A DNA stretch of 64,000 nucleotides from Clostridium swellfunianum (GCF_023656515.1 NZ_JAMOFV010000006.1:2209243-2273242), one strand, 5' to 3'. Shown: positions 46,825-57,616, counted from the stretch's first letter. Notes: a model not told the origin generated them from the sequence alone. Made by a program: numbers and translations.

Positions 46825-47964
46825 CTATTCTGAAACCGCAATATCTTCCTCTGCTGTTACGAGAACTCGAACCTTCAAATTATCTTCAATAGGTTCCGAC
46901 TCTACTTTTTTATCTTTAACAACTACAGCCTTATCTAAGGATTGCAGTATTTTATCATACAGCTCCTTTGACGCTGCGTTAACTACCTCTTGAATATCCA
47001 GACCGTAGCTTTTCTCCCTCACTTCATAATAAATTTCTTTTTTTATGAAGCTATCTTTTTCTACTATTTTATCATAACTTTTAAACTTATTTAAACTATT
47101 TTTCAAATAAAGCTTTTTACCGAGTATATTAATATAAATATTTTGAATTTCATTTCCGGTTCTTTCTTTTTTTACCCCTTTAATAGGAACAATTTTCATC
47201 TCTTCGTAAAAAGTATTTGCAAAAACCTTTCCTTTTGCATGCACCACATATGTACTTCCTTCTTTACCTTGTTCTCCTTTAACTAGAACTTGTCCCGCTT
47301 TAACTATATCTCCTGTTTTTACTGCAGGAGTACCTGCCGAAGTATACACCCTTGCTATCTGGCCATCCTTCTTTGCAACCAAGCTTGCAGGATTATTTTC
47401 TTGTACAACTTTAGGGGGAGTAACCTTTTCAACAGCGCTTACATAAAGCCTGGCACCATCAATTCTAGCCTTAAAATACATAACATTTTCATTATTTTTG
47501 ATCATATTTTCCTGAAGCTTATAGACATCAACTTTGTTTTTCTTAATTCCTGGCACTATTCCAAAGGCAGTAAGCTGCTGTCTTATTTCATAGGGTGAAA
47601 GATTGCTTTCTGTTTGAATATCAATTTTCCAAACATAGCCTGACAAATAATAAAGCATAAATGCAAAAACCGCACCCCCTCCAACAAGAGCCGCTCTTCT
47701 TCTCATCTTTATTAGGAAGAAGCTAATTCCCTTTCTGCTAACAACCTTTACTTTAGTTCTGGTCTTATGCGCTATATCTTCAACGCTTCCGTAATCTCTA
47801 AGACTTATATCCATGTACATAGTAGTAATACTTTCTTTTCTTATGTTCTTTATCTGCACTCCATTTTTCCAAAGCAGGTTTATAAATTTTTCTGGGATAT
47901 GGGATTGAATTTCTATAGTTATAATTCCACTTTTATATTTGCTAAATCTATTCATTGCCTTCAT
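46825..47964 (-). CDS. yqfD: Sporulation protein YqfD
   Basis: 379-residue protein with a cytoplasmic N-terminal domain, a single membrane segment near residues 92-110 (AALVGGGAVFAFMLYYL), a POTRA-like segment (IDIQTESNLSPYEIRQQL) and a C-terminal external domain. Made in sporulation in Bacillus. The start could be ATG 47964 or ATG 47955; both overlap the end of yqfC. Follows yqfC directly. Confidence 0.9.
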   Translation of the reverse strand: MKAMNRFSKYKSGIITIEIQSHIPEKFINLLWKNGVQIKNIRKESITTMYMDISLRDYGSVEDIAHKTRTKVKVVSRKGISFFLIKMRRRAALVGGGAVFAFMLYYLSGYVWKIDIQTESNLSPYEIRQQLTAFGIVPGIKKNKVDVYKLQENMIKNNENVMYFKARIDGARLYVSAVEKVTPPKVVQENNPASLVAKKDGQIARVYTSAGTPAVKTGDIVKAGQVLVKGEQGKEGSTYVVHAKGKVFANTFYEEMKIVPIKGVKKERTGNEIQNIYINILGKKLYLKNSLNKFKSYDKIVEKDSFIKKEIYYEVREKSYGLDIQEVVNAASKELYDKILQSLDKAVVVKDKKVESEPIEDNLKVRVLVTAEEDIAVSE

Positions 47965-48232
47965 ACACCACCGACTTAAACTTTCCGCTTACCGTAAGAG
48001 TACTTCCGCCCATGAATAATATTTCAAATCCACTCCCGTATATAGCTATAAGACCTACATTAGAATTTATCCTTATTTCCTTTTCTTCAAAGAGTATTAC
48101 TCCCTTATGATTTTCTACTATTATCTCATTATTTCCTGTTATTGTTATCTTAGGTATATTCAATATTACATCCCTTGGTAAATCTAATTTTTCAGCTAAA
48201 GTTTCCTTTGTTCTAGTCAGTTTACTTTCCAC
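47948..48232 (-). CDS. yqfC: Sporulation protein YqfC
   Basis: 94-residue YabP/YqfC family protein (LDLPRDVILNIPKITITGNNEI). Starts at GTG 48232 with AGAGGTG upstream. Found with yqfD in nearly all spore formers and expressed in the mother cell in Bacillus. The C-terminus overlaps the yqfD start, indicating translational coupling. Confidence 0.9.
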   Translation of the reverse strand: MESKLTRTKETLAEKLDLPRDVILNIPKITITGNNEIIVENHKGVILFEEKEIRINSNVGLIAIYGSGFEILFMGGSTLTVSGKFKSVVYEGNE

Positions 48233-48311
48233 ACTCTACACCTCTAGATAATACTTTCATACTTAATTTATGTGATGTAAAGCTAATAAATGACAGTTGC
48301 AGACAAAATAA

Positions 48312-48337
48312 AAAAGGTTCAGTTTCCTGAACCTTTT
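48312..48337 (-). terminator. Terminator after yqeY
   Basis: Perfect 11-bp stem (AAAAGGTTCAG and complement), 4-nt loop, followed on the minus strand by TTATTTTG. It starts 10 bp after the yqeY stop. Confidence 0.85.
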
Positions 48338-48347
48338 GTTACTTTCG

Positions 48348-48794
48348 CTATTTATTTAAATGCTCTCTTACCATTTGACTTACAAGTTTGCCATCGGCTC
48401 TACCTGTAATTCTTGGAGCCAATACCTGCATGACTCTACCCATATCCTTAATGCTATTTGCACCAACTTCAACAGCTGCCTCCTGGATCATAACTAAAAT
48501 TTCTTCTTCTGTTAACTGCTGAGGAAGGTATTCAAACAAGATTTCTATTTCAGTGTTGTTTTTATCAACTAAATCCTGTCTGTTTCCTTTTTCAAATTCC
48601 AGTATAGCTTCCCGTCTCTGTTTAACTTCTCTGGCTAAAACTTCGATGACTTGTTCGTCCTCAAGCTTTACACCATCGGTCTTTTCAACCTGAAGAACAG
48701 CAGCTTTAGCCATACTTATCGTATCAGCTCTAAACTTATCTTTAGCCTTTAAAGCTTGCTTCCAATCTTCTTGCAGTCTTTCTTTAAGAGACAT
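48348..48794 (-). CDS. yqeY: GatB/YqeY domain protein
   Basis: 148-residue helical protein resembling the tail domain of GatB, the tRNA-amidotransferase subunit. Typical segments are KAAVLQVEKTDG and the end GRADGKLVSQMVREHL. Stands after rpsU, a conserved Firmicute pair. Function beyond tRNA-like binding is unproven. Confidence 0.92.
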   Translation of the reverse strand: MSLKERLQEDWKQALKAKDKFRADTISMAKAAVLQVEKTDGVKLEDEQVIEVLAREVKQRREAILEFEKGNRQDLVDKNNTEIEILFEYLPQQLTEEEILVMIQEAAVEVGANSIKDMGRVMQVLAPRITGRADGKLVSQMVREHLNK

Positions 48795-48819
48795 CTCTAG
48801 TACCTTCTTTCAAAGAATT

Positions 48820-48996
48820 CTATTTGAATTTTCTCTTTCTTGCAGCCTCAGATTTCTTCTTTCTCTTAACACTTGGTTTCTCGTAGTGTTCTCTCTTTCT
48901 AACTTCTGAAAGAACCCCAGCTCTAGCGCATTTTCTCTTGAATCTTCTTAACGCACTATCCAATGATTCGTTTTCTCCAACTCTAATTTCTGACAT
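48820..48996 (-). CDS. rpsU: 30S ribosomal protein S21
   Basis: 58-residue basic protein reading [19 protein letters not shown] at the start and ending in a lysine-rich [15 protein letters not shown] tail, the normal S21 form in Firmicutes. GGAGGGATAAG precedes the ATG at 48996. Binds near the anti-Shine-Dalgarno region of 16S rRNA. Too short for usual ORF cut-offs. Confidence 0.96.
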   Translation of the reverse strand: MSEIRVGENESLDSALRRFKRKCARAGVLSEVRKREHYEKPSVKRKKKSEAARKRKFK

Positions 48997-49128
48997 ATCT
49001 TATCCCTCCCTCCGCTAGCACAATTTAATAATAAAAATTAAATGCAGCATCTATGGGCTAAATAGCACATTTTCTATTATACAATATACACTAATTAACT
49101 GTCAACAATTTCATTTTAAGGTTTTATA

Positions 49129-49473
49129 TTAGCCTGGAGGCCAATTTAAACTTCTCCCGCCTAAAAGATGAAAATGTATATGAAATACTGTCTGACCAGC
49201 ATCACTTCCACAGTTTGCAACAACTCTATAGCCACTTTCTGCTATGCCAAGTTCCTTTGCTATTTTTTTAGCTGCACCATAAATATGCCCAATTACCTGA
49301 GAGTTATCCTCATCAAGTTCATTTATGCTTGCAATATGCTTTTTAGGTATTATAAGAACATGCACCGGAGCCTCAGGATTAATATCCTTAAAAGCAAAAA
49401 TCTGATCATCCTCATACACCTTTTGACTTGGGATTTTCCCTTGTATAATGCTGCAAAAAATACAATTATCCAT
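49129..49473 (-). CDS. HIT family nucleotide hydrolase (HinT)
   Basis: 114-residue histidine-triad protein with HIHFHLLGG near the C-terminus and CIFCSIIQGKIPS at the start. Cleaves purine nucleoside phosphoramidates in the family. The two N-terminal cysteines hint at a zinc site as seen in some HinT proteins. AGGAGG precedes the ATG. Confidence 0.93.
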   Translation of the reverse strand: MDNCIFCSIIQGKIPSQKVYEDDQIFAFKDINPEAPVHVLIIPKKHIASINELDEDNSQVIGHIYGAAKKIAKELGIAESGYRVVANCGSDAGQTVFHIHFHLLGGRSLNWPPG

Positions 49474-49504
49474 AGTTTCACCTCCTTATAAATTTCTTAT
49501 TAGA

Positions 49505-50806
49505 TTAATTTATTTTACCTAAAATAAATTCCTGCTCTGCAGTAAAAAGTTTGGTATTTAGTATTTCTCCTTCTATATCTTTGCAAGCTTCACTTACAAC
49601 CTTGATATAGTTTGGAGTATAACCTTCAAAACTATTTGTTTTTCCATTATGAATCTGCTCGTAAAGAACCTTCATTTCACTACCAAGAAATCTTCCCATA
49701 AATTCAGTTTCATTCTTGCTGCTTAAAGCTATAAGCTTGTTACTTCTATCGTCTTTAACTTCACCATTTACTTGACTCTTCATCTCAGCAGCCCTTGTGC
49801 CTTTTCTTGGGCTGAATTTAAATATATGCATTTTTGAAAGCTTAATATCCTTTAAAAATTCATAGGTCGCATTGAATTCTTCCTCTGTTTCACCAGGAAA
49901 GCCAACTATTATATCTGTAGTTATAGAAACATCAGGTATATGCTGTCTTAACGCCTCTACAACCTCTTTGTAATCCCCCGATTTATAGTGTCTGTTCATT
50001 CTCTTTAAAGTTTCATCACACCCGCTTTGAAGAGATAAATGGAAGTGAGGGCAAAGTTTCTTAAGATTAACTATTCTATCTATAACTCCATCAGTAAAAA
50101 ATGTAGGGTCAATAGAACCAATTCTAATTCTCTCTATGCCTTCAATTTTATCTATAGCTTCAAGAAGGTCAACCAAAGTTATTCTTCCTTCTAAATCAAC
50201 GCCATAGGAAGCCGTGTGGATTCCTGATAAAATTATTTCCTTAAAGCCGTTTTTAGCTAACTCTTTTACTTCCTCCATTACCTTTTCAGGCTTCTTGCTG
50301 CACACCGCACCCCTTGCAAAAGGAATAAGGCAATAGGAGCAAAATCTGTTGCAGCCATCCTGGATTTTAAGAAAAGCTCTTGTCTTTGTTTGGTATTCTT
50401 CAATATTGAGTTCTTCAAACACATTGTTTCTAAGCACATCATTTACTTCAATCATCTGTGCTCTCTCTTCTCTTGCTCTGTTAACCCAGTAAATAATATC
50501 ACCTTTGTTTCTAGTTCCTAAAACCACATCAACTCCAGCTATTTGAGAAACCTCATCAGGAGCTATTTGAGAGTAGCAGCCTACAACAGCAATAATAGCA
50601 TCAGGGTTTTGCCTTCTTGCCCTACTAATCATCTGCCTTGACTTCTTATCTCCCATATTTGTAACCGTACAAGTATTTATAACATAGACATCTGCAAAGC
50701 TGTCGTAGGAAACAACCTCATAGTTTTCTCTTAAAAACTTTTCAGTCATAGCCTCAGACTCATATTGGTTAACTCTGCAGCCTAAAGTAGAAAATGCTAC
50801 CTTCAT
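49505..50806 (-). CDS. mtaB: tRNA t6A37 methylthiotransferase
   Basis: 433-residue radical SAM methylthiotransferase. N-terminal UPF0004 domain with the auxiliary-cluster cysteines (STLGCRVNQYES, INTCTV, VVGCYSQ), radical SAM motif CNRFCSYC, and a C-terminal TRAM domain. Makes ms2t6A at position 37 of tRNAs. Its ATG overlaps the rsmE stop by 1 bp. Confidence 0.93.
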   Translation of the reverse strand: MKVAFSTLGCRVNQYESEAMTEKFLRENYEVVSYDSFADVYVINTCTVTNMGDKKSRQMISRARRQNPDAIIAVVGCYSQIAPDEVSQIAGVDVVLGTRNKGDIIYWVNRAREERAQMIEVNDVLRNNVFEELNIEEYQTKTRAFLKIQDGCNRFCSYCLIPFARGAVCSKKPEKVMEEVKELAKNGFKEIILSGIHTASYGVDLEGRITLVDLLEAIDKIEGIERIRIGSIDPTFFTDGVIDRIVNLKKLCPHFHLSLQSGCDETLKRMNRHYKSGDYKEVVEALRQHIPDVSITTDIIVGFPGETEEEFNATYEFLKDIKLSKMHIFKFSPRKGTRAAEMKSQVNGEVKDDRSNKLIALSSKNETEFMGRFLGSEMKVLYEQIHNGKTNSFEGYTPNYIKVVSEACKDIEGEILNTKLFTAEQEFILGKIN

Positions 50807-51567
50807 TAGCTAAAACCTCCTCCAAAGCCGCCCATATCTCCTAATTCATACATCAATAAAGAAGCGCATACAAAGCCCGCTGTTTCTGTTCTAAGTATTC
50901 TAGGTCCAAGGGTTACTATGTATGCACCAGAAGCCTTCAGCTTTTCTATCTCGTCTTCTTCAAAGCCGCCTTCTGGACCGATAATAATTGCTATATCTTT
51001 AACTTCATGCTTTACTTCATTAATTAAATTCTTTACACCAAAACCAGTTTCATTTTCATAGGGTACTACAATTAAATTCATAGACTGTAATTTACTCATA
51101 AGCTCTTCAAATTCAATCGGAGTATTTATGCTTGGTATTAAAGTTCTCTTGCACTGCTTGCAGGCTTCTAAAGCTATTCTATTCCATCTGTCAACCTTTT
51201 TAAACTCTCCAAGCTCTGACTTTACCACTACTCTTTCGGTAATTACAGGAGTTATTTCTTTAACTCCAAGCTCTGTAGCTTTTTGAACAATCAAATCCAT
51301 CTTGCTTGACTTTGGAAGTCCTTGATATAAAAATATATTTACAGGACTTTCATTATTAACTGGAAGCTCTTCAAGAAGCTTTACTGTAACCTTAATCTTA
51401 TTTACGTCTTCTATTTTACCAAGGTATTCCTTGCCCTGACAATCGTTTATGCTTACGTTTTCCCCAGCTTCAAGCCTTAGCACCTTATATATATGCTTAA
51501 CATCATCGCCTTCTATAAAAGCTCTATCATCAGAAAAATTTTGTTTTTGAACAAAAAACTTATGCAT
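50806..51567 (-). CDS. rsmE: 16S rRNA m3U1498 methyltransferase
   Basis: 253-residue SPOUT-class methyltransferase with the knot sequences ITERVVVKSE, IIGPEGGFEEDEI and ILRTETA. An N-terminal PUA-like domain is present. Typical clostridial order prmA-rsmE-mtaB; 13 bp after prmA. Confidence 0.94.
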   Translation of the reverse strand: MHKFFVQKQNFSDDRAFIEGDDVKHIYKVLRLEAGENVSINDCQGKEYLGKIEDVNKIKVTVKLLEELPVNNESPVNIFLYQGLPKSSKMDLIVQKATELGVKEITPVITERVVVKSELGEFKKVDRWNRIALEACKQCKRTLIPSINTPIEFEELMSKLQSMNLIVVPYENETGFGVKNLINEVKHEVKDIAIIIGPEGGFEEDEIEKLKASGAYIVTLGPRILRTETAGFVCASLLMYELGDMGGFGGGFS

Positions 51568-51580
51568 ATGATTTCTCTCC

Positions 51581-52519
51581 TTAAATAGCAGCCACTATGC
51601 AGCACCACTCGCCAAGAGTGTTATCCTCAATAATTTTAAATCCAGAAGAAATAAGCTTGTTTATAACATCCTCTCTTCTATCTTTAATAATTCCTGAGGT
51701 AATAAAGTAACCATTTGGCTTAAGGAAGCTTTTAACGTCATCAGTAAGGAATATAATTACTTCAGCAATAATATTAGCTACAACTATATTTGCCTTTCCT
51801 TCTACAACATCCATTAGGTTTCCGTGAAGTATTTCAATATTATCAAGCTTGTTAAAGCCTACATTGCTTTTTGCAGAGTCTACAGCTACAGGGTCTAAGT
51901 CTACTCCAACAACATGATTTGCTCCAAGCTTGGCTGCTGTAATAGCTAATATTCCTGAGCCAGTTCCGATGTCAAAAACAGTGCTATCCGGGCTTACATA
52001 CTTTTCTAAGGCTTCTATGCACATTCTTGTAGTTTCATGTGTTCCAGTTCCAAAGGCCATGCCTGGATCCATCTCAACTATAATATCCTCTTTCATAGCC
52101 TCATATTCTTCCCATATAGGCTTAATAACAATTTTCCCACCTATTTTTGTCGGCTTATAGTATTTCTTCCAGTTGTTAGCCCAGTCTTCTTCGTGAACCT
52201 GCGTAATAACAACTTTTCCTTCACCAACCTCTATCCCCATATCTCTTAAATCTTGAATTTTTTCTTCTATGTATTTTTGAACCTCATCTATATTTTCTTC
52301 CAGGCTAAAATAGCCCTTTACTACAGCAGCATCCTTACCGTATTCAAATATGTTTATATCAGCAAAATCCCAGCTTAGGGGGCCCTGCTCTCTTTCTAAT
52401 ATATCTCTAGGGTCCTCTATTGCAACGCCTTTAACATCAAGTCCGTAATAAATTCCTGATATAGGCTCTACTGCTTCACTAGTTGTAACTATCTTAACTT
52501 CAATCCATTTTCCGTTCAT
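51581..52519 (-). CDS. prmA: Ribosomal protein L11 methyltransferase
   Basis: 312-residue SAM-dependent enzyme trimethylating ribosomal protein L11. Conserved [11 protein letters not shown] and [10 protein letters not shown], plus [12 protein letters not shown] 52519 has AAGGA 9 bp upstream; the in-frame ATG 18 bp earlier overlaps this site. Follows dnaJ with a terminator between. Confidence 0.94.
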   Translation of the reverse strand: MNGKWIEVKIVTTSEAVEPISGIYYGLDVKGVAIEDPRDILEREQGPLSWDFADINIFEYGKDAAVVKGYFSLEENIDEVQKYIEEKIQDLRDMGIEVGEGKVVITQVHEEDWANNWKKYYKPTKIGGKIVIKPIWEEYEAMKEDIIVEMDPGMAFGTGTHETTRMCIEALEKYVSPDSTVFDIGTGSGILAITAAKLGANHVVGVDLDPVAVDSAKSNVGFNKLDNIEILHGNLMDVVEGKANIVVANIIAEVIIFLTDDVKSFLKPNGYFITSGIIKDRREDVINKLISSGFKIIEDNTLGEWCCIVAAI

Positions 52520-52624
52520 TAATTTCAATCCTTCCATTAACTTTTGCTTTTCATTATTATATTTTCTTTATTTATTATACCAAAACAATACATTTAGTAA
52601 ACTTACATATTTAAAAACATTAAA

Positions 52625-52659
52625 AAACTTCGTTTTACTTCCTGAGCAAAACGAAGTTT
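52625..52659 (-). terminator. Terminator of dnaJ
   Basis: Perfect 12-bp stem (AAACTTCGTTTT and complement), 11-nt loop, then TTTAATGTTTTT on the minus strand. It starts 5 bp after the dnaJ stop. Confidence 0.85.
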
Positions 52660-52664
52660 AGAGC

Positions 52665-53795
52665 TTATTTAAAACTATCTTTTATCTTGTTCATAAAGGA
52701 TTTTTTGCCATCCTCGCCATGATTACTTTCACCGCTGGCTTCCATGAACATTTTTAAGGCTTCCTTTTGCTTTTCATTAAGACTCTTTGGCACATCAACT
52801 ATGATATTAACATACTGATCTCCTCTGCCTGAACTGTTTACTCTTGGAACACCTTTACCCTTAAGTCTGAATACTGTACCCGGCTGTGTACCAGCTGGCA
52901 CATCATACTTAACTTCACCATCCACAGTAGGAACTTTAAGTTCACAGCCAAGAGTTGCTTTTGCAAAGCTAATATGCCTGTCAATATATATATCAAAGCC
53001 TTTTCTCTTAAACTGAGGATGAGCTGCAACCTTTATATTTACGTATAAATCTCCTGGAGGCCCTCCATTAGCACCGTGCTCACCGTGTCCTCTTAAAGGA
53101 ATTACATTTCCAGTATCTACACCAGCAGGAACGTTTATTTTAATCTTTCTATTCTTTCTTTCCTTGCCTGTTCCTCTGCAGGTTGGACATGGGTCTGAAA
53201 CAAGCTTTCCTTTTCCACCACACTTGTCACAGGTATTTACGCTTACAAAGCTTCCAAGAGGAGTATTTCTTTGAACTCTTACCTGTCCTGAGCCACCGCA
53301 TTTGTCACAAGTCTTTGGATGTGTCCCAGGCTTAGCTCCGCTACCAGAGCAGGTTTCGCAGCGCTCTTGCTTCGTTACAGAAATCTCCTTTTCAACTCCA
53401 AAAACAGCTTCTTCAAAGGTTAAGCTTAAATTGTATTCAATATCCGCGCCTCTTTCAGGTCCGTTTCTCCTTCTTCCTGAAGAGAAGCCGCCACCAAAGA
53501 AGCTCTCAAATATATCTCCAAAGCCGCCCATATCATTGAAGTCGAAGCCTCCGCCTCCAAAGCCGCCTCCATTAAAATCAGCTGTTCCATACTGATCATA
53601 ATTTACTTTCTTTTCAGGGTCAGATAAAACTTGATAGGCTTCATTTATTTCCTTAAACTTTTCTTCAGCTTCCTTATCACCTTGATTCTTGTCAGGGTGA
53701 TACTTTATAGCTAATTTTCTAAATGCTTTCTTTATATCATCATCGCTTGCGCCTTTTTGTAATCCAAGCACTTCATAATAATCTTTTTTCGCCAT
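52665..53795 (-). CDS. dnaJ: Chaperone DnaJ
   Basis: 376-residue J-protein stimulating DnaK. J-domain with the HPD tripeptide (KYHPDKNQG), glycine/phenylalanine linker (about 72-105), four zinc repeats ([32 protein letters not shown]) and the substrate-binding C-terminal domains. ATG 53795 preferred to an upstream GTG; GAGG lies 6 bp before. Last gene of the hrcA operon. Confidence 0.96.
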   Translation of the reverse strand: MAKKDYYEVLGLQKGASDDDIKKAFRKLAIKYHPDKNQGDKEAEEKFKEINEAYQVLSDPEKKVNYDQYGTADFNGGGFGGGGFDFNDMGGFGDIFESFFGGGFSSGRRRNGPERGADIEYNLSLTFEEAVFGVEKEISVTKQERCETCSGSGAKPGTHPKTCDKCGGSGQVRVQRNTPLGSFVSVNTCDKCGGKGKLVSDPCPTCRGTGKERKNRKIKINVPAGVDTGNVIPLRGHGEHGANGGPPGDLYVNIKVAAHPQFKRKGFDIYIDRHISFAKATLGCELKVPTVDGEVKYDVPAGTQPGTVFRLKGKGVPRVNSSGRGDQYVNIIVDVPKSLNEKQKEALKMFMEASGESNHGEDGKKSFMNKIKDSFK

Positions 53796-53920
53796 CCCTT
53801 GCCTCACCACCTACATAATTTTAACCAGCAAATGATATTAGAATGAATGTGAATTCGAAATCCTAATAGCTGCCTTGCTTTAAAACTTGATACATAATAA
53901 ATAGTTCATCGAACTTAAAT

Positions 53921-53949
53921 TAAGGGAGGGGCAATTTACCCATCCCTTA
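53921..53949 (-). terminator. Hairpin between dnaK and dnaJ
   Basis: Stem of TAAGGGA and TCCCTTA extended inward by a GGGG/CCCA-type pairing, 20 bp beyond the dnaK stop. The following minus-strand tract, ATTTAAG, is short, so it may reduce rather than end transcription into dnaJ. Confidence 0.5.
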
Positions 53950-53969
53950 TATATTATACAGAAATATTA

Positions 53970-55820
53970 TTATTTGTCATCTTCTACTTTAAAATCTGCA
54001 TCAACAACATTGTCATCTTGAGGACCTTGGCCTGCATTTGCACCGCCCATGTTGTTTGGATCAAACCCAGCACCTTCTGGTCCGCCAGCTTGCTGATAAA
54101 GCTTTGAAGAAATTGCATAGAACTCTTGAGTTAATTCCTCAGTAGCCTTCTTTATAGCTTCTATGTCAGTTCCATCCTTAACTTCGTTAACAGCCTTAAG
54201 TTTATCTTCAATCTTAGCCTTGTCTTCAGCAGAAACCTTGTCACCAAGCTCTTTTAAAGTCTTCTCAGTTTGGTAAACTATTTGGTCTGCGTTGTTCTTA
54301 ACTTCGATAGCTTCTTTTCTCTTCTTGTCTTCTTCAGCATACTTTTCAGCTTCCTTAACTGCCTTATCAATTTCGTCATCACTTAAGTTAGTTGAAGCAG
54401 TAATTGTAATGTTGGCTTCTTTTCCAGTTCCCTTATCCTTAGCAGTAACGTTAACTATACCGTTAGCATCTATATCAAAGGTAACTTCTATTTGAGGAAT
54501 TCCTCTTGGAGCTGGAGCTATTCCTGAAAGAGTAAATCTTCCAAGTGACTTGTTGTCTGCAGCCATTTGTCTTTCACCTTGAACAATGTTTATCTCAACG
54601 GAAGTCTGGCCATCAGCAGCAGTTGAGAATATTTGGCTCTTTCTTGTTGGTATAGTTGTATTTCTTTGTATTAATGGAGTAGCTATTCCTCCCATTGTTT
54701 CAATTCCAAGTGTTAATGGTGATACGTCAAGTAAAAGAACGTCCTTAACTTCTCCAGTTAAAACACCAGCTTGGATAGCAGCACCTACAGCAACGCACTC
54801 ATCTGGGTTAACTCCCTTTGAAGGCTCTTTTCCTGTAAAGTTCTTAACAGCTTCTTGAACAGCAGGTATTCTTGTTGAACCACCAACTAATATAATTTTG
54901 TCGATTTCGCTTAAAGAAAGACCAGCATCGTTAAGCGCCTTTCTCATTGGCTCTATTGTAGCTTCAACTAAATCATGTGTAAGTTCATTGAATTTAGCTC
55001 TTGTAAGAGTCATGTCTATGTGCTTTGGACCTGTTGCATCAGCTGTTATAAATGGAAGATTGATGTTTGTTTGAAGTGATGCTGATAACTCTATCTTAGC
55101 TTTTTCAGCAGCTTCCTTTAATCTTTGTAATGCCATCTTGTCATTTCTTAAATCTATTCCATTTTCTCTTTTAAAGGTATCAGCTATATGGTTCATTATT
55201 CTTTCGTCAAAGTCGTCTCCACCTAGCTTAGTGTTTCCGTTTGTAGCCTTAACTTCAAACACTCCGTCTCCAAGCTCAAGTATTGATACGTCGAAAGTAC
55301 CTCCACCTAAGTCATAAACGAATATTTTGTGGCTTTCGTCTTGCTTGTCAAGACCATAAGCTAGTGATGCAGCAGTTGGCTCGTTTATTATTCTTAATAC
55401 TTCAAGACCAGCTATTTTACCAGCATCCTTAGTTGCTTGTCTTTGGCTGTCATTAAAATATGCAGGAACAGTTATAACTGCTTGAGTAACCTTTTCTCCT
55501 AGATAAGCTTCAGCATCAGCCTTAATCTTCATAAGAACCATTGCTGATATTTCTTGTGGAGTATGATCCTTACCATCTATAGTAACCTTATGGTTAGTTC
55601 CCATATGTCTCTTTATTGATATTATTGTCTTGTCTGGGTTAGTAATCGCTTGTCTTTTTGCAACCTGACCTACTAATCTTTCTCCATTTGCCTGGAAGGA
55701 TACTACTGATGGAGTAGTTCTTGCTCCTTCTGCGTTAGGGATAACAACCGGTTCTCCACCTTCCATTACCGCAACACATGAATTTGTTGTACCTAAGTCA
55801 ATACCTATTACTTTAGCCAT
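53970..55820 (-). CDS. dnaK: Chaperone DnaK (Hsp70)
   Basis: 616-residue Hsp70. ATPase domain with [27 protein letters not shown] and [11 protein letters not shown]; substrate-binding domain from about 365 ([14 protein letters not shown]); helical lid and the acidic C-terminal tail [15 protein letters not shown]. Follows grpE; expression should be driven by the CIRCE-controlled promoter upstream of hrcA. Confidence 0.97.
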   Translation of the reverse strand: MAKVIGIDLGTTNSCVAVMEGGEPVVIPNAEGARTTPSVVSFQANGERLVGQVAKRQAITNPDKTIISIKRHMGTNHKVTIDGKDHTPQEISAMVLMKIKADAEAYLGEKVTQAVITVPAYFNDSQRQATKDAGKIAGLEVLRIINEPTAASLAYGLDKQDESHKIFVYDLGGGTFDVSILELGDGVFEVKATNGNTKLGGDDFDERIMNHIADTFKRENGIDLRNDKMALQRLKEAAEKAKIELSASLQTNINLPFITADATGPKHIDMTLTRAKFNELTHDLVEATIEPMRKALNDAGLSLSEIDKIILVGGSTRIPAVQEAVKNFTGKEPSKGVNPDECVAVGAAIQAGVLTGEVKDVLLLDVSPLTLGIETMGGIATPLIQRNTTIPTRKSQIFSTAADGQTSVEINIVQGERQMAADNKSLGRFTLSGIAPAPRGIPQIEVTFDIDANGIVNVTAKDKGTGKEANITITASTNLSDDEIDKAVKEAEKYAEEDKKRKEAIEVKNNADQIVYQTEKTLKELGDKVSAEDKAKIEDKLKAVNEVKDGTDIEAIKKATEELTQEFYAISSKLYQQAGGPEGAGFDPNNMGGANAGQGPQDDNVVDADFKVEDDK

Positions 55821-55866
55821 TTTTATTCCTCCTTAAAATCAATACAATCTTTCTATACTATAATTG

Positions 55867-56448
55867 TTAATTAGCAACTTTTACCATGCTGTGTCTAAGT
55901 ACTTTGTCTCCTCTTTTATAACCCTTTTGGAAAACCTCAACTACAGCTTTTTCACCAAAGTTTGGGTCCTCAACGTGCATTACTGCATTATGCAAATTAG
56001 GGTCAAAGCCTTCTGTAGGTATTTCTTCAACAAGAAGCTTTTCAAGGCTATCTTTAAACTGTCTTATTGTCATTTCAATACCTTTTTTAATGTCCTCTGC
56101 ACTTCCATTAACAACTGCTGCTCTCTCTAGATTATCTAAAACAGGCAGCATATGCTTAAGAACATCCTCGCAGGCATCTGTATATATTCCTTCTTTTTCT
56201 TTTGCAGTTCTTTTTCTGTAATTGTCATATTCTGCATTTAACCTTAAAAGCTTATCCTTATAAGCATCAGCTTCATTTTCAAACTTAGCTTTTTCTTCCT
56301 GAAGCTTTTTGTTTGAAGCTTGAAGTTCTTCCAAAAGCCCCTCCAAAGAAGCTATCTGCTCTTTATCAATACCTTCAAACTCTTGATCCTCTAGTATTTC
56401 TGCATCCTCTAGAGTTTCTTCTCTGTTATTTTCCTTATTCATCTCCAT
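55867..56448 (-). CDS. grpE: Nucleotide exchange factor GrpE
   Basis: 193-residue DnaK nucleotide exchange factor: acidic N-terminus, long coiled coil (about 30-90), four-helix region and beta wing with GFDPNLHNAVMHVEDPN and the C-terminal GYKRGDKVLRHSMVKVAN. Located between hrcA and dnaK. GGGAG precedes the ATG. Confidence 0.95.
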   Translation of the reverse strand: MEMNKENNREETLEDAEILEDQEFEGIDKEQIASLEGLLEELQASNKKLQEEKAKFENEADAYKDKLLRLNAEYDNYRKRTAKEKEGIYTDACEDVLKHMLPVLDNLERAAVVNGSAEDIKKGIEMTIRQFKDSLEKLLVEEIPTEGFDPNLHNAVMHVEDPNFGEKAVVEVFQKGYKRGDKVLRHSMVKVAN

Positions 56449-56509
56449 GCCTTTATTCTCCCTTCAAATGTAAATCCTTGGTTATATAAAAGCTAATTGT
56501 AAACATAGC

Positions 56510-57547
56510 TTATCTATCATCTAGGTAGGCTTGATTAAGCGAGTCGTTAATTTCCTTAACAATCTTAGTTAGTACTGAAACTACCTTGGAATAAGGAATT
56601 CTAGTTGGGCCTATAACCCCTATAGCTCCTAAAGGTCTGCCGCCTATACTATACACACCTGAAACAATACTTAAATCCTTAGCACCCTTAATATCATTCT
56701 CTCCGCCAATGCTTATTGAAATGTTATTAGTATTAGCAAGTAAGCCTCTAACACTTTCTTTATTGTTTAAGAGGTAAAGAAACTCTCTTGCCTTTTCGAT
56801 ATCGTTATACTCAGGATAATTGAAGATATTTGTTGTTCCTTCAAGGTAAACCTCTGAGCTTTGCGGAGTGCTTAAACTCTCATAAAGAGCTGGTATTATA
56901 GCATCGAATATTTCTTCGTGGTTAGCTAAATCATTCTTAAGACTGTTAATTACCGAAAGATTAATCTCTTCCACAGTAAGATTATTAAGTCTTGCATTCA
57001 ATATATTGGAAAGCTTAACAAGCATATCAGTACTTACAGGTTTTTTCACTCTTATTATAGTGTTTTTTATAAAACCGGTGTCCGTAATGATAACAGCCAA
57101 AACATTGCTGCTGTCAACATTTAAAAGCTGAATTGACTTAATATAGCTGAAGCTCTCAGAAGGAGTTTTAACTATGCAGGTCAGCTTCGTAAGCTCTGAT
57201 AAAAGCTGAGTAGCCTGCTTTACTATTTTATCCACCTCAAAAAGTGCAGCATTTAAAAGCTGTCCCTTTATCAGGTTTTCTTCTTCCAAAGTAAGCTGAG
57301 GCAGCTGCATAAGCTTATCAACATAGAGTCTGTAGCCTTTGTCGGAAGGTTTTCTTCCAGAAGAAGTATGTAGATGTTCAAGGTATCCCATTTCTTCTAA
57401 ATCAGCCATTTCATTTCTTATAGTAGCCGAGCTGATACCAAGATTGTACTTCTTAGCTATGGTTCTGGACCCTACAGGCTCAGCAGTATTTATATAATCA
57501 TTGATGATTGCCTGAAGTATTCTTATTTTTCTTTCATCCATATCCAT
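56510..57547 (-). CDS. hrcA: Heat-inducible transcription repressor HrcA
   Basis: 345-residue repressor that binds CIRCE and represses its own operon. N-terminal winged helix (GSRTIAKKYNLGISSATIRNEMADLEEMGYL) followed by GAF-like dimerisation domains. GGGAGG precedes the ATG. First gene of hrcA-grpE-dnaK-dnaJ, with the CIRCE operator 30 bp upstream. Confidence 0.96.
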   Translation of the reverse strand: MDMDERKIRILQAIINDYINTAEPVGSRTIAKKYNLGISSATIRNEMADLEEMGYLEHLHTSSGRKPSDKGYRLYVDKLMQLPQLTLEEENLIKGQLLNAALFEVDKIVKQATQLLSELTKLTCIVKTPSESFSYIKSIQLLNVDSSNVLAVIITDTGFIKNTIIRVKKPVSTDMLVKLSNILNARLNNLTVEEINLSVINSLKNDLANHEEIFDAIIPALYESLSTPQSSEVYLEGTTNIFNYPEYNDIEKAREFLYLLNNKESVRGLLANTNNISISIGGENDIKGAKDLSIVSGVYSIGGRPLGAIGVIGPTRIPYSKVVSVLTKIVKEINDSLNQAYLDDR

Positions 57548-57576
57548 ACTATCCTCCCATCGCTACTTTGACGTTG

Positions 57577-57603
57577 TTAGCACTCACCATCGATGAGTGC
57601 TAA
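57577..57603. promoter_or_regulatory. CIRCE operator
   Basis: TTAGCACTC, nine bases, GAGTGCTAA: a perfect match to the HrcA-binding inverted repeat. It lies between the -10 box and the hrcA start, so HrcA binding would block the promoter. No second CIRCE occurs in the window and no groES/groEL genes are present. Confidence 0.97.
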
Positions 57604-57616
57604 TCATCATGATTAA

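Noticed and set aside
55864-56130. A plus-strand reading frame of 88 codons opposite grpE.
   Set aside because: Shadow of grpE; no RBS and a composition that mirrors the opposite strand.
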